Assembly: GCA_038259155.1 (NCBI GenBank)
Contig: JBBSPE010000114.1
Span: 1-14,462, forward strand
Source: JAABRT01 sp038259155
GTDB lineage: Bacteria > Gemmatimonadota > Gemmatimonadetes > Gemmatimonadales > Gemmatimonadaceae
Direction: 5' to 3'
Length of the DNA: 14,462 bases
Shown here: positions 7,095 through 13,527 of the stretch, piece by piece
Layout of the letters: every line of letters starts with the position of its first letter
Numbering within the stretch: position 1 is the first letter of the stretch
Notes under the pieces: generated by a model
Databases searched by the model: none
What the model saw: the letters and a program-made list of their open reading frames with translations, nothing else
Told to the model about the DNA's origin: nothing
Translations under genes and position numbers: made by a program

Positions 7095-7804
7095 GTCTCC
7101 GGCCGCGGTGGCGTAGCAACGCGACGGGAGCTGTCCGCCCCCGTCCCGACCAACGCTTCCACATCCTCGGTCTGCCGACCGCACGTCACACAGAACTGCC
7201 ACGTCCGCTCCAGCTCCGTGCTGCACGCCGGGCAGTGCCGCACGGTGAGGTCCAATCCGCAGTACGGGCAGAACTTGAGCGTGCGTGCGGTGGGCAGCGT
7301 GCCGCCACAGAAATGACACTGGCAGCCGCTGGACAGGGGTTCCGGTGACTCGACGCGGTTGACATGCACCTCCTGCGATCCGGTGCGCGTGGGCTCGTCG
7401 TGCATCGCGAACATCTGATTCAGTGTGTCGCCTGCCCCAGCGGTCGCCGGTGGCGTCGCGCCTCGCTCGGTTGCCAACGAAAACGCCTGTTGCCGCAGCG
7501 TGAGCGTGCTGCTGGCCCAGGTCCGGACGATCGAGACGGTCGGCGAAGCCATTTGCATGGCGCGGCGACAAGCCTCCTGCAGCTCAGGCTCGGCGGCCAG
7601 ATAGCCGCGTTCGCCGGCGAGCAGTCGAAGCACCGTGAGCTCGTAGCCGTCAAGGCCACCGGACGCCATTTCTCGTCGCGCCTCGGGGTACGGCGCGAGC
7701 CGCTCCTCGAGGTCAGCGAGCGTGAATCCGTGTTCCAGCAGGTGCGGGTACGTCGTGCGCACGGTTCGCGCGACGCGGAACGCCAGCCGATCGAGATCGT
7801 CCAT
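7091..7804 (-). CDS. Double zinc-ribbon protein
   Basis: A 237-residue soluble protein. Residues 1-110 form a helical region of unknown function (LDRLAFRVARTVRTTYPHLL at 4-23), and 112-160 are a linker. The C-terminal third carries two zinc ribbons: Cys163/Cys166 with Cys179/Cys182, then Cys191/Cys194 with Cys205/Cys208, each as paired CxxC knuckles. An extra Cys161 makes the first knuckle CxCxxC. Such ribbons bind Zn and usually mediate protein or nucleic-acid contacts; no enzyme domain is visible. ATG at 7804 is chosen because the fold begins there and the upstream frame overlaps another gene. Its stop overlaps the dehydrogenase GTG by four bases, so the two are probably translated together. 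Confidence 0.8.
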   Translation of the reverse strand: MDDLDRLAFRVARTVRTTYPHLLEHGFTLADLEERLAPYPEARREMASGGLDGYELTVLRLLAGERGYLAAEPELQEACRRAMQMASPTVSIVRTWASSTLTLRQQAFSLATERGATPPATAGAGDTLNQMFAMHDEPTRTGSQEVHVNRVESPEPLSSGCQCHFCGGTLPTARTLKFCPYCGLDLTVRHCPACSTELERTWQFCVTCGRQTEDVEALVGTGADSSRRVATPPRPET

Positions 7805-7824
7805 GGAGTGCGCAGCCGAGAAGC

Positions 7825-8007
7825 TCAGCGGCCCTCGCCATTCGCCACGCGCGCGTCGATGTCGTTGGACACGAGTTCGCGATTGCTCCCACCAATCTTG
7901 TCGACCACGCGCTCGTACACGGCCTTGGAGTTCACCTGCGCGTCGTTCCAGCCGTAGCCGTAGCCGATGGCCACACCAACCGTGAGGATGAGGAGAAGCT
8001 TGAACAT
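7825..8007 (-). CDS. Small single-helix membrane protein
   Basis: A 60-residue protein starting at ATG 8007. Residues 3-19 (FKLLLILTVGVAIGYGY) form one membrane-spanning or signal-anchor helix. The remaining 40 residues are polar and probably soluble (KAVYERVVDKIGG, then RELVSNDIDARVANGEGR). There is no lipobox cysteine. It lies 20 bases upstream of the zinc-ribbon gene on the same strand and probably shares its transcript. I do not recognise a family. Clear hydrophobic patterning and a tight fit between neighbours support it as a real gene; no strong ribosome binding site is visible. Confidence 0.65.
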   Translation of the reverse strand: MFKLLLILTVGVAIGYGYGWNDAQVNSKAVYERVVDKIGGSNRELVSNDIDARVANGEGR

Positions 8008-8109
8008 GGCGAAGAGAGGTCAGGGGCAGCAGCGGCGGAGTGCCGCACGTCCGTCCCCCATCGACGCCTGATTGGTCCACGGCGTCACGGCCGCGGCCTG
8101 CCCGTTTCG

Positions 8110-8709
8110 TCACAGGGGCGGCGCTGGCCGGAACGTGTCCGACTCAGGGAAGGCGTCGGGCGCGCCCGTGCTGCCCGCGCGCTGTGCCCCGAGCCAGTCG
8201 TCAAACATGGACGACACAAGGCCGGGCGACTGATCCTGCTGCGCCGCGGCACGCGTGGCGAGGTGATTCGCGTACTCGTTCTGCGCGTGGCCAGCGTGCC
8301 CTCGCACCCAGCGCCACTCCACCTCGTGGTCGCGCAGCGCCTCCACGGCCTCCTGCCAGAGCTCCACGTTCTCCACGGCGCCCGCCTTTCGCCGCCAGCC
8401 ACGCTCCCGCCAGCCGCGCACCCACTGCGTCATCCCATCCACGATGTAACGGGAGTCGGTGGTGAACCGCAGGCTCAACGTGTTGCCCTTCGCCGAGATG
8501 GCGTCGAAGGTGTCGATCACCGAGCGCAATGCCATGCGGTTGTTGGTGGTGTCCGGTTCGGACAGCCACAAGTCGAAGCGGCGGACGAGGCCGTCGCGGC
8601 CCTGATACTCCACCAGCGCCCCGGCGCCGCCGGGGGTGCGGCCGGCCTTGCCGTTGCCCAGACACGACTCGTCTGCGTAAACCGCCACCAGCGGAAAACG
8701 CGCGCTCAT
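8110..8709 (-). CDS. rnhA: Ribonuclease H (RNase HI family) with altered catalytic residues
   Basis: A 199-residue RNase HI family protein; the family cleaves the RNA strand of RNA-DNA hybrids with two metal ions. Seen: YADESCLGN (11-19, Asp13 equals E. coli Asp10), EPDTTNNRM (51-59), TTDSRYIVDGMTQWVRGW (83-100, Asp85 equals Asp70), NVELW (114-118) and WVRGHAGHAQNEYANHLA (134-151, His138 equals His124). The usual Glu48 of RMEL is Ala60, and Asp134 is Asn148. Glu14 next to Asp13 is also unusual and might compensate. A short insertion (20-27) and a 40-residue polar tail are extra. No frameshift is evident. ATG 8709 overlaps the stop of the 72-residue gene (ATGA), indicating coupling. Activity is uncertain. 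Confidence 0.85.
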   Translation of the reverse strand: MSARFPLVAVYADESCLGNGKAGRTPGGAGALVEYQGRDGLVRRFDLWLSEPDTTNNRMALRSVIDTFDAISAKGNTLSLRFTTDSRYIVDGMTQWVRGWRERGWRRKAGAVENVELWQEAVEALRDHEVEWRWVRGHAGHAQNEYANHLATRAAAQQDQSPGLVSSMFDDWLGAQRAGSTGAPDAFPESDTFRPAPPL

Positions 8710-8924
8710 CGCACCGCCTCCAGGCCGTCCAGCTCGTCGAGCTGGAACACCATGCGATCTCCAGTGGTGGGGTGCCGCGTGATGAGCTGTTCGCGTCCCC
8801 CGTCAAACGCCAGCCGTTCCGGCACCACCACGTACTCGTGCTGCCGCCGACGCACGACCAGGCGGCTGCCCCGATCAATGGCTCGCTCGAGCACGTCATA
8901 CTGGCTCACGGAGAGGCGGGGCAC
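8706..8924 (-). CDS. Small hypothetical protein coupled to RNase H
   Basis: A 72-residue protein of no family I recognise. It begins at GTG 8924, three bases after the deacylase stop, with a G-rich stretch (GGGGGCG) upstream that may act as ribosome binding site. Its TGA overlaps the RNase H ATG by four bases. Pattern: a short helix (VSQYDVLERAIDRG, 6-19), then alternating hydrophobic strands (SRLVVRRR, HEYVVVPERL, DRMVFQLDEL), compatible with a small beta domain. The tight placement before RNase H suggests co-translation and possibly a shared task, but this is inference. Confidence 0.65.
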   Translation of the reverse strand: MPRLSVSQYDVLERAIDRGSRLVVRRRQHEYVVVPERLAFDGGREQLITRHPTTGDRMVFQLDELDGLEAVR

Positions 8925-8927
8925 CGC

Positions 8928-10082
8928 TCAGCGCCCCCAACCGGCACAGACGCGCTCCAGCACGTCCGCCGCCTGCTGGATTTCCCGCATACTCACCCAT
9001 TCTTCGGCTCCGTGCGCTCGCGCGATGTCGCCGGGCCCGTAGCACACCGCCGGAATGCCGGCTGCGGACAGCAGCGCGGCATCCGTCCAGCACGAGAGAC
9101 CCTCGACAGGTGCGTCGAGACCGTGATGTGCGACCGCTGCATGCAGCGCTTGCATGACCGGCGCGTCGAGCGCGAGATCATTGGCCGGCTGCGCCGTGTG
9201 GGGCGTTACCTCGGCGCGGAATGCCGGGTGCGCGCGCGTGACCCGGTCACACAAGGCCAGCAGTTCGGCCAACAACGCCTCGGCGGTTTCGCCGGGAATC
9301 GTGCGCCGCTCGATTTGCAGGGCGCACCGATCCGGGTAGGTGGACCAGCCGGTGCCGCCATCGATCGTGGACGCATGGACGGACGGTGAGCCCAACAGCG
9401 CATGACGGCGCGTGCTCAGAACATCGCGCTCGAACTCCACCATCGCGGCGAGCAGCAGGCCCGTGTGCGCAATCGCGTCTACCCCGACGTCCGGGCGGCT
9501 GCCATGCGCGGCATGCCCGTGCACCGTGACATTGAACCACGCAAAGCCCTTGTGTGCCGGGCACAGCGCAAGTCGCGTGGGTTCCGTGACGATGGCGGCA
9601 GTGGCACGCACGCCCCGATCGATCAGCGCCTGCGTGCCAAGACTGCCAAACTCTTCGTCGCAGACGGCGGTGATGATGATCTCGCTGACCAGCGCGCCGC
9701 GTGCCGCCGCGCGGGCGGCAGCGACGCACATGGCCGCCACACCGCCCTTCATGTCGGTGGCTCCACGTCCATACAGGCGATCACCATCGCGTGTGGGTAC
9801 GAACGGTGGGTGTATCATGCCGTCCACGCCCACCACGTCGAGATGACCGTTGAGCAGCAGCGGCGTCCGACCCGTGGGGCCGATGCGCGCGATCACATTG
9901 GGGCGGCCGGGCTGCACGTCATCCACCGACACCGCAAAGCCCCATCCGGCGAGCACGTCGGCGAGCACCTGCGCCACCTCACGCTCACCGGGCGCGCCCG
10001 CCACAAGATCGGGATTGCGCGAGTCGATCGCGACAAGTGCTTCAGTCAGGGCGACGGCATCGAGCGGGAAGCGGGAGGACAT
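8928..10082 (-). CDS. M20 family metallohydrolase, ArgE/DapE-like deacylase
   Basis: A 384-residue cytoplasmic zinc hydrolase of the M20 family, which contains acetylornithine deacetylase, succinyl-diaminopimelate desuccinylase and related amidases. All key elements are visible: NGHLDVV (78-84, His80 and Asp82), YGRGATDMKGG (104-114, metal-bridging Asp110), CDEEFGSLGT (141-150, general base Glu143 and ligand Glu144), TEPTR with Glu167, and YGPGDIARAHGAEEWV (348-363, His357). The dimerisation lid lies at about 180-290 (VTVHGHAAHGSRPDVGVDA). YGPGD near the C-terminus fits ArgE-like enzymes, but without arginine or lysine genes nearby the substrate is open. ATG 10082 is 36 bases after the GHMP kinase stop. 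A TATCAT sequence lies between them, but no -35 was found. Confidence 0.85.
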   Translation of the reverse strand: MSSRFPLDAVALTEALVAIDSRNPDLVAGAPGEREVAQVLADVLAGWGFAVSVDDVQPGRPNVIARIGPTGRTPLLLNGHLDVVGVDGMIHPPFVPTRDGDRLYGRGATDMKGGVAAMCVAAARAAARGALVSEIIITAVCDEEFGSLGTQALIDRGVRATAAIVTEPTRLALCPAHKGFAWFNVTVHGHAAHGSRPDVGVDAIAHTGLLLAAMVEFERDVLSTRRHALLGSPSVHASTIDGGTGWSTYPDRCALQIERRTIPGETAEALLAELLALCDRVTRAHPAFRAEVTPHTAQPANDLALDAPVMQALHAAVAHHGLDAPVEGLSCWTDAALLSAAGIPAVCYGPGDIARAHGAEEWVSMREIQQAADVLERVCAGWGR

Positions 10083-10118
10083 GCGAGCATGATAGCACGG
10101 CGTCCACCTGTCCGGCGA

Positions 10119-11075
10119 TCAGTCGAGCAGTCGCTCCACCACAACGCCACGCGAGGCGACGCGGAATGGCAGTCGCTCTGCGAGCGCACCGATGGCCGCG
10201 TGTACTGGTGCCTCGCGACCCGCCGGGACAATCACCAGCACACAACCACCGCCAGAGGCACCCAGCGGCTTGGCGCCGAGTGCCCCCGCCGCCAGCGACT
10301 GACTGATCAGGGTATCGATGCGTTCCGTTGGGATGCCAGGGTGCAGCGAGCGTTGGTGCACCCAATGCTCACCCACGAGTGCGCCCAGTGCATCGAGGTC
10401 ACCAACCGCCAGGGAGGTGGCCATGAGTCGTGCGAGCGTGGCCATGCGGTCGAGCGCCAGCACGACGTTCGACGCGCCATTTCGATAGGCGTCCAGGACC
10501 GCATTGATGGTGTCGCCCGAGATGCGGGACTCGCCAGTGAAGTAGACCAGGCAGCGTGTTTCCAGCGCGTCGCGCGTGCTGGCCGAGAGCGCGATCGGCG
10601 TCACGGTGACCTGGTCGTCGAACGCGAGGCCGAGCGCGCCACCGAACGCCGAGGCGTAGTGATCCTGACGCCCGCCCGCGATGCCGAGGTGGTCCACTTC
10701 GAGCGCTCGACTGCGTTCGGCCAGCTGCGCCGGGGTGACCTGCTCGTTGTGCCAAGTGGCGAGGGCGGCTGCCATGGCCACGCCGGCGGCGGACGACCCA
10801 CCAAGCCCGGCCCCGACGGGACAATCGTTGTGGAGGCTGACGTCCAGCTGGGGAACGCCAGCGGCCGTGAGCGCAGCGCGGATGATCGGCGCGTTCGCGG
10901 CCTCGGTGGCGGCAGGCTCCGGACGCGTGCGGAGCGTGACCGTGGCGCGTCGCTCGATGGCGACGTTGCAGACAAAACCGCCTCGCTCCTGTGGATAGGG
11001 CGGGACGTCTGTCCAGCCCCCCCCGAAGTCGAGGCGAGTTGGGGCGCTCGCACGGAGCGCAGCCGACGCAGGCAC
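10119..11075 (-). CDS. GHMP-superfamily sugar kinase (heptose/fucose kinase-like)
   Basis: A 318-residue small-molecule kinase. The three GHMP motifs are present: RLDFGGGWTDVPPY (14-27), the phosphate-binding loop PVGAGLGGSSAAG (86-98) and GAKPLGASGGGCVL (267-280). GRQDHYASAFGG (135-146) supplies an Asp near the active site. The GGGWTDVPPY signature is shared with D-glycero-D-manno-heptose 7-phosphate kinase (HddA) and the kinase half of L-fucokinase, so a sugar or sugar phosphate feeding nucleotide-activated sugars is the likely substrate. No other heptose or fucose gene is in the window. It starts with GTG at 11075, eight bases after the phasin-like gene, without a strong ribosome binding site, so coupling to upstream translation is plausible. 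Confidence 0.85.
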   Translation of the reverse strand: MPASAALRASAPTRLDFGGGWTDVPPYPQERGGFVCNVAIERRATVTLRTRPEPAATEAANAPIIRAALTAAGVPQLDVSLHNDCPVGAGLGGSSAAGVAMAAALATWHNEQVTPAQLAERSRALEVDHLGIAGGRQDHYASAFGGALGLAFDDQVTVTPIALSASTRDALETRCLVYFTGESRISGDTINAVLDAYRNGASNVVLALDRMATLARLMATSLAVGDLDALGALVGEHWVHQRSLHPGIPTERIDTLISQSLAAGALGAKPLGASGGGCVLVIVPAGREAPVHAAIGALAERLPFRVASRGVVVERLLD

Positions 11076-11083
11076 GACGGCGA

Positions 11084-11836
11084 CTACTTTTTCTTGGCCG
11101 CTTTCTTGGCTGGGGCCTTGGCGGCCTTGGCCGGCGCCTTGGTTGCCTTCTTGGCCGGCGCCTTGGTCGCAGCCTTTGCCGGTGCCTTGGTGGAGGGCTT
11201 GGACGTCTTGGGCGGCGCCTTGGTCGCCGACTTGGTCGTCTTGCTGGCGGGCTTCGCGGCCGACTTGGTGGCGGCAGGCGCGTCGTCCGACTTGGCGGCG
11301 GGCTTTGCCTTCTGCTTGGCTGGCGCCTTGGCCGGCGTTTCTGCGGTTTCCTTGGCCGCCGCTACCTTCTTGGCCGGTGCCTCGGGGGCAGGCGCCGCTA
11401 CGGGTGTCGGCGGCGCGGCCGGCTTGGGCGCGGGCGGGCGCACATTGAGCGGCTGCGGCTTGGGCGCGGGCTTTGGTGGCTCGGGCTTGGGCAGCGCGCC
11501 ATGGATCTCGATGTAGGCAGCCTCGGCTTCAGCAATCAGTGCGTCCGCCTCGTCCGAGTTCATCTGACCGCGGCGCACCATGTAATGGATGAGTTCGCGC
11601 GAGCTTTCAATGGCGAAGGCGCTCAGGCCCGCGGCTGCACGAACGACCTCGCGCATGGCGCCGGACATGCGGCTCCCGGCTTCGAGACTGATTTCATGCG
11701 CTCGGCGGGCCATCTCCGCGGCGGTGTCGCTGGCGTCTGCCCCCCGGTGCCCTGGACCGCGACGCGGCGGCGGTGAGGCCGGCGCAGGCGTTTCAGATTC
11801 CGCGGAGGAATCGCCATCCGACGACTTATCGGCCAT
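11084..11836 (-). CDS. Phasin-like protein with Lys/Ala/Pro-rich histone H1-like tail
   Basis: A 250-residue protein in two parts. Residues 1-35 are polar; 36-112 form a helical domain (SAFAIESSRELIHYMVRRGQ at 72-91, then MNSDEADALIAEAEAAY) resembling the short phasin-type domain of polyhydroxyalkanoate granule proteins. From about 115 to the end the chain is almost only Lys, Ala and Pro in KAPAK, KPAAK and KPEPPKP repeats, ending KKAAKKK, like bacterial histone H1 analogues and the PhaF tail. The tail should be disordered, highly basic and able to bind DNA; the head may self-associate or bind granules. No PHA synthase gene is nearby. ATG 11836 is preceded by AGGAGA 11 bases upstream; the longer frame above it falls in the promoter region. 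It heads the ten-gene minus-strand block. Confidence 0.8.
   Translation of the reverse strand: MADKSSDGDSSAESETPAPASPPPRRGPGHRGADASDTAAEMARRAHEISLEAGSRMSGAMREVVRAAAGLSAFAIESSRELIHYMVRRGQMNSDEADALIAEAEAAYIEIHGALPKPEPPKPAPKPQPLNVRPPAPKPAAPPTPVAAPAPEAPAKKVAAAKETAETPAKAPAKQKAKPAAKSDDAPAATKSAAKPASKTTKSATKAPPKTSKPSTKAPAKAATKAPAKKATKAPAKAAKAPAKKAAKKK
11087..11360. repeat. Degenerate short repeats encoding the Lys/Ala/Pro tail
   Basis: The DNA for the basic tail is built from degenerate repeats of 9-12 bases around GGCGCCTTGG and GCCTTGGCC (plus strand), each giving Ala-Lys or Pro-Ala-Lys on the coding strand. Lys is almost always AAG. Such repeats can expand or contract by slippage, so tail length may vary between strains. 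Confidence 0.6.
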
Positions 11837-12002
11837 GGACGTAAGGTCTCCTGCCAACTGTTCAGCGCCGAAACCATCGGCAGAACAAGGCATGCAAGGA
11901 CCCCGAAGGGCCCGCGTGAAAGCGCAGATAACAACAGTCGCGGCGCTTACGGGGCGGCCAGCGACGGCACCAAGAGAAAACGGGTGGAATCCGAACGGTG
12001 TA

Positions 12003-12030
12003 ACTATATGATTTCTGGACATCTACGCAA
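12003..12030 (-). promoter_or_regulatory. Putative sigma-70-type promoter for the minus-strand gene block
   Basis: On the minus strand TTGCGT (12030-12025) is followed after 16 bases by TATAGT (12008-12003), five of six matches to the -10 consensus. Transcription would start near 11996, giving a leader of about 160 bases before the phasin-like ATG. It sits in an A+T-rich pocket of G+C-rich DNA. The -35 is weak, and promoter consensus in this organism is unknown. Confidence 0.35.
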
Positions 12031-12074
12031 GGTATGATAACGTTCTCTGACAGGGAGACCCGTGCAGCGGTGGC

Positions 12075-12091
12075 GTATCGTGCGGCGATAC
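12075..12091. repeat. Operator-like inverted repeat upstream of the CoA-transferase gene
   Basis: GTATCG-TGCGG-CGATAC is a perfect 6-base inverted repeat with a 5-base spacer, 66 bases before the CoA-transferase ATG and about 45 bases behind the leftward -35. Size and spacing fit a dimeric regulator site or a short hairpin. No regulator gene is adjacent, so this rests on symmetry and position. Confidence 0.3.
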
Positions 12092-12157
12092 AAATTCGCG
12101 TTCGTTCGTAGTTTGTATGTTGTTTTCGGTGCATAAACGCAACACAAAAAAGACAGA

Positions 12158-13309
12158 ATGACATCACAACCACTCGAAGGCCTCCGCGTTCTGGATTTGT
12201 CACGCGTCCTCGCCGGTCCACTCTGCGCCATGATGCTCGCCGATTTGGGCGCCGATGTCCTGAAAGTGGAACGTCCACACGGCGGCGACGACACCCGTTC
12301 GTGGGGGCCACCGTTCGCCGCCGATGGGCTCAGCGCCTACTTTCGCGCCGCCAATCGCAACAAACGCAGCATCGCGCTTGACCTCGATGCGCCCGACGAC
12401 CGGCTGCAACTCCGGACGCTGCTCGCCGAGGCCGACGTGGTGGTGGACAACTTCCTGCCGGGCATGCTGGCGCGACGCTCCCTCGATCCCGACGCCTTGC
12501 TGCACGAGTTCCCCACCCTGATCTGGTGCACGATCTCGGGCTTCGGTCCGCACAGCGCACGTCCCGGCTATGACTTCATCGTGCAGGCGGAAGCCGGATG
12601 GATGGCCATCACCGGCCCCGTGGACGGCGCGCCCCACAAAGTCGGCACGGCGCTCGTGGACGTCATCGCTGGCAAGGACGCAGCCATCGCGATTCTGGCC
12701 GCCCTCGCCGCCCGTGGGCGCCCCGGCGCCAATCGGCGCCTTCACATCGCGCTGCAGACCTCCGCCACGGCTGCGTTGGCAAATGTCGCGCAGAACGTGC
12801 TCGTGAGCGGCCGAGAGGCAGCGCGATGGGGCAACGCCCACCCCAACCTCGTACCGTATCAACTCTTTGACACGACCGATCGCCCTCTCGTGGTCGCCGT
12901 TGGCACCGACGCACAGTGGCTCGCCTGCGCCAAGGTGCTGGTGCTGCCCACCGAGCTGGCGCACGGTCTCTGGCGGACCAATGCCGGCCGCGTTGCCGAT
13001 CGGGAGCGGCTGGTGCAGGCCATGCAGGAAGTACTGGGCGGGCAGGCATCGGCGATCTGGATGGACACATTCGCGCGCGCTGGTGTGCCCTGCGGTGTGG
13101 TGCAGAGCGTCGCCGACGCCCTCACGTCGGTCGGCGCGGACCTGCTGTTCGGGCCGCCGCCCGCGACCGGCGGCACCTGCCGTCACCCGGCACCGCAGCT
13201 TGACGCCGACGGCGCGCTGGTTCGTACCCACGGGTGGCGTGCGTTTTCTGCGTCCGCGTCCGCGCACCCGTCCCCCACGCACGGCTCCCCCTCGGATGTC
13301 ACGCACTGA
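12158..13309 (+). CDS. Class III CoA-transferase (CaiB/BaiF family) lacking the catalytic Asp
   Basis: A 383-residue family III CoA-transferase; members move CoA between carboxylic acids through an aspartyl intermediate (formyl-CoA transferase, CaiB, BaiF). Seen: GLRVLDLSRVLAGPL (8-22), LADLGADVLKVERP (27-40), RNKRSIALDL (67-76), VVDNFLPGML (95-104), SGFG (127-130), RPGYDFIVQAEAG (135-147) and GNAHPNLVPYQLF (225-237). In ungapped alignment with the usual DVSLLDTxxAxLAN segment this protein reads HIALQTSATAALAN (196-209), so the nucleophilic Asp is Thr201 and the preceding conserved Asp is His196. The frame is continuous. Normal transferase chemistry is doubtful. The last 20 residues are Ser/Pro/His-rich. 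It appears monocistronic. ATG 12158 coincides with the start of family homology. Confidence 0.85.
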   Translation: MTSQPLEGLRVLDLSRVLAGPLCAMMLADLGADVLKVERPHGGDDTRSWGPPFAADGLSAYFRAANRNKRSIALDLDAPDDRLQLRTLLAEADVVVDNFLPGMLARRSLDPDALLHEFPTLIWCTISGFGPHSARPGYDFIVQAEAGWMAITGPVDGAPHKVGTALVDVIAGKDAAIAILAALAARGRPGANRRLHIALQTSATAALANVAQNVLVSGREAARWGNAHPNLVPYQLFDTTDRPLVVAVGTDAQWLACAKVLVLPTELAHGLWRTNAGRVADRERLVQAMQEVLGGQASAIWMDTFARAGVPCGVVQSVADALTSVGADLLFGPPPATGGTCRHPAPQLDADGALVRTHGWRAFSASASAHPSPTHGSPSDVTH

Positions 13310-13414
13310 GCATCAACGCCCCGCAATCACAGAGGGAAAACCCATGCGGTCCGTCATGCAACAGCCATCCACGCCCGAAAGGCGCCACGTGCACCTAAAC
13401 CGCTTTGGTGACGT

Positions 13415-13432
13415 GAGTTACACGTGTTACTC
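13415..13432. promoter_or_regulatory. Near-palindromic operator-like site upstream of the ECF sigma gene
   Basis: GAGTTACACGTGTTACTC is an 18-base palindrome with one mismatched pair and a perfect core ACACGTGT (13420-13427). It lies about 110 bases before the sigma factor start. A second CACGTG hexamer sits at 13386-13391. Its form suits a dimeric DNA-binding regulator. No function is demonstrated. Confidence 0.35.
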
Positions 13433-13445
13433 GCAGGCTCACCGC

Positions 13446-13465
13446 TCGTCATGTTCTCGTGACGA
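13446..13465. repeat. Hairpin between the CoA-transferase and sigma factor genes
   Basis: TCGTCA (13446-13451) and TGACGA (13460-13465) are exact complements around an 8-base spacer whose ends can add a T-G wobble and a G-C pair, giving up to eight pairs around TTCT. No T-run follows, so a classical intrinsic terminator for the CoA-transferase is unlikely. An operator or RNA structure is possible. Confidence 0.3.
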
Positions 13466-13527
13466 CTGCAACGCTCGCGTTTCCATCTCCTGCCCACCGA
13501 GGACTGTCCCAAGCTCCGACTCGGGGT

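Larger units (their letters stand above)
11837..12157. other. Divergent intergenic region between the phasin-like and CoA-transferase genes
   Basis: A 321-base region with no credible gene. It holds a promoter-like pair for the leftward block (12003-12030), a near-palindrome GATAACGTTCTC (12036-12047, one mismatched pair) just upstream of that pair, and a perfect inverted repeat (12075-12091). The last 60 bases before the CoA-transferase are clearly A+T-richer than the surroundings and should contain its promoter, but no hexamer pair with good spacing could be fixed. The CoA-transferase leader ends in an A-rich run (CAAAAAAGACAGA) without a normal ribosome binding site. Confidence 0.6.

Noticed and set aside
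11087..11360. Short repeats considered as a CRISPR-like or intergenic repeat array
   Set aside because: The repeats are in frame within a coding sequence and simply encode the Lys/Ala/Pro tail; there are no unique spacers of constant length.
9402..11516. A 704-codon open frame on the + strand across the deacylase, kinase and phasin-like genes
   Set aside because: It is antisense to three genes with strong family motifs. Long antisense frames are expected in G+C-rich DNA, and its product shows no domain; the Ala/Leu-rich end is the mirror of the Lys/Ala tail.
12200..13306. A 368-codon open frame on the - strand opposite the CoA-transferase
   Set aside because: The + strand frame matches CoA-transferase motifs throughout; the opposite frame has no recognisable domain.
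13334..13343. GGGAAAACCC hairpin after the CoA-transferase
   Set aside because: A three-pair stem is too short to act as a terminator; it is also explained as part of the GAGGG upstream of the ATG at 13344.
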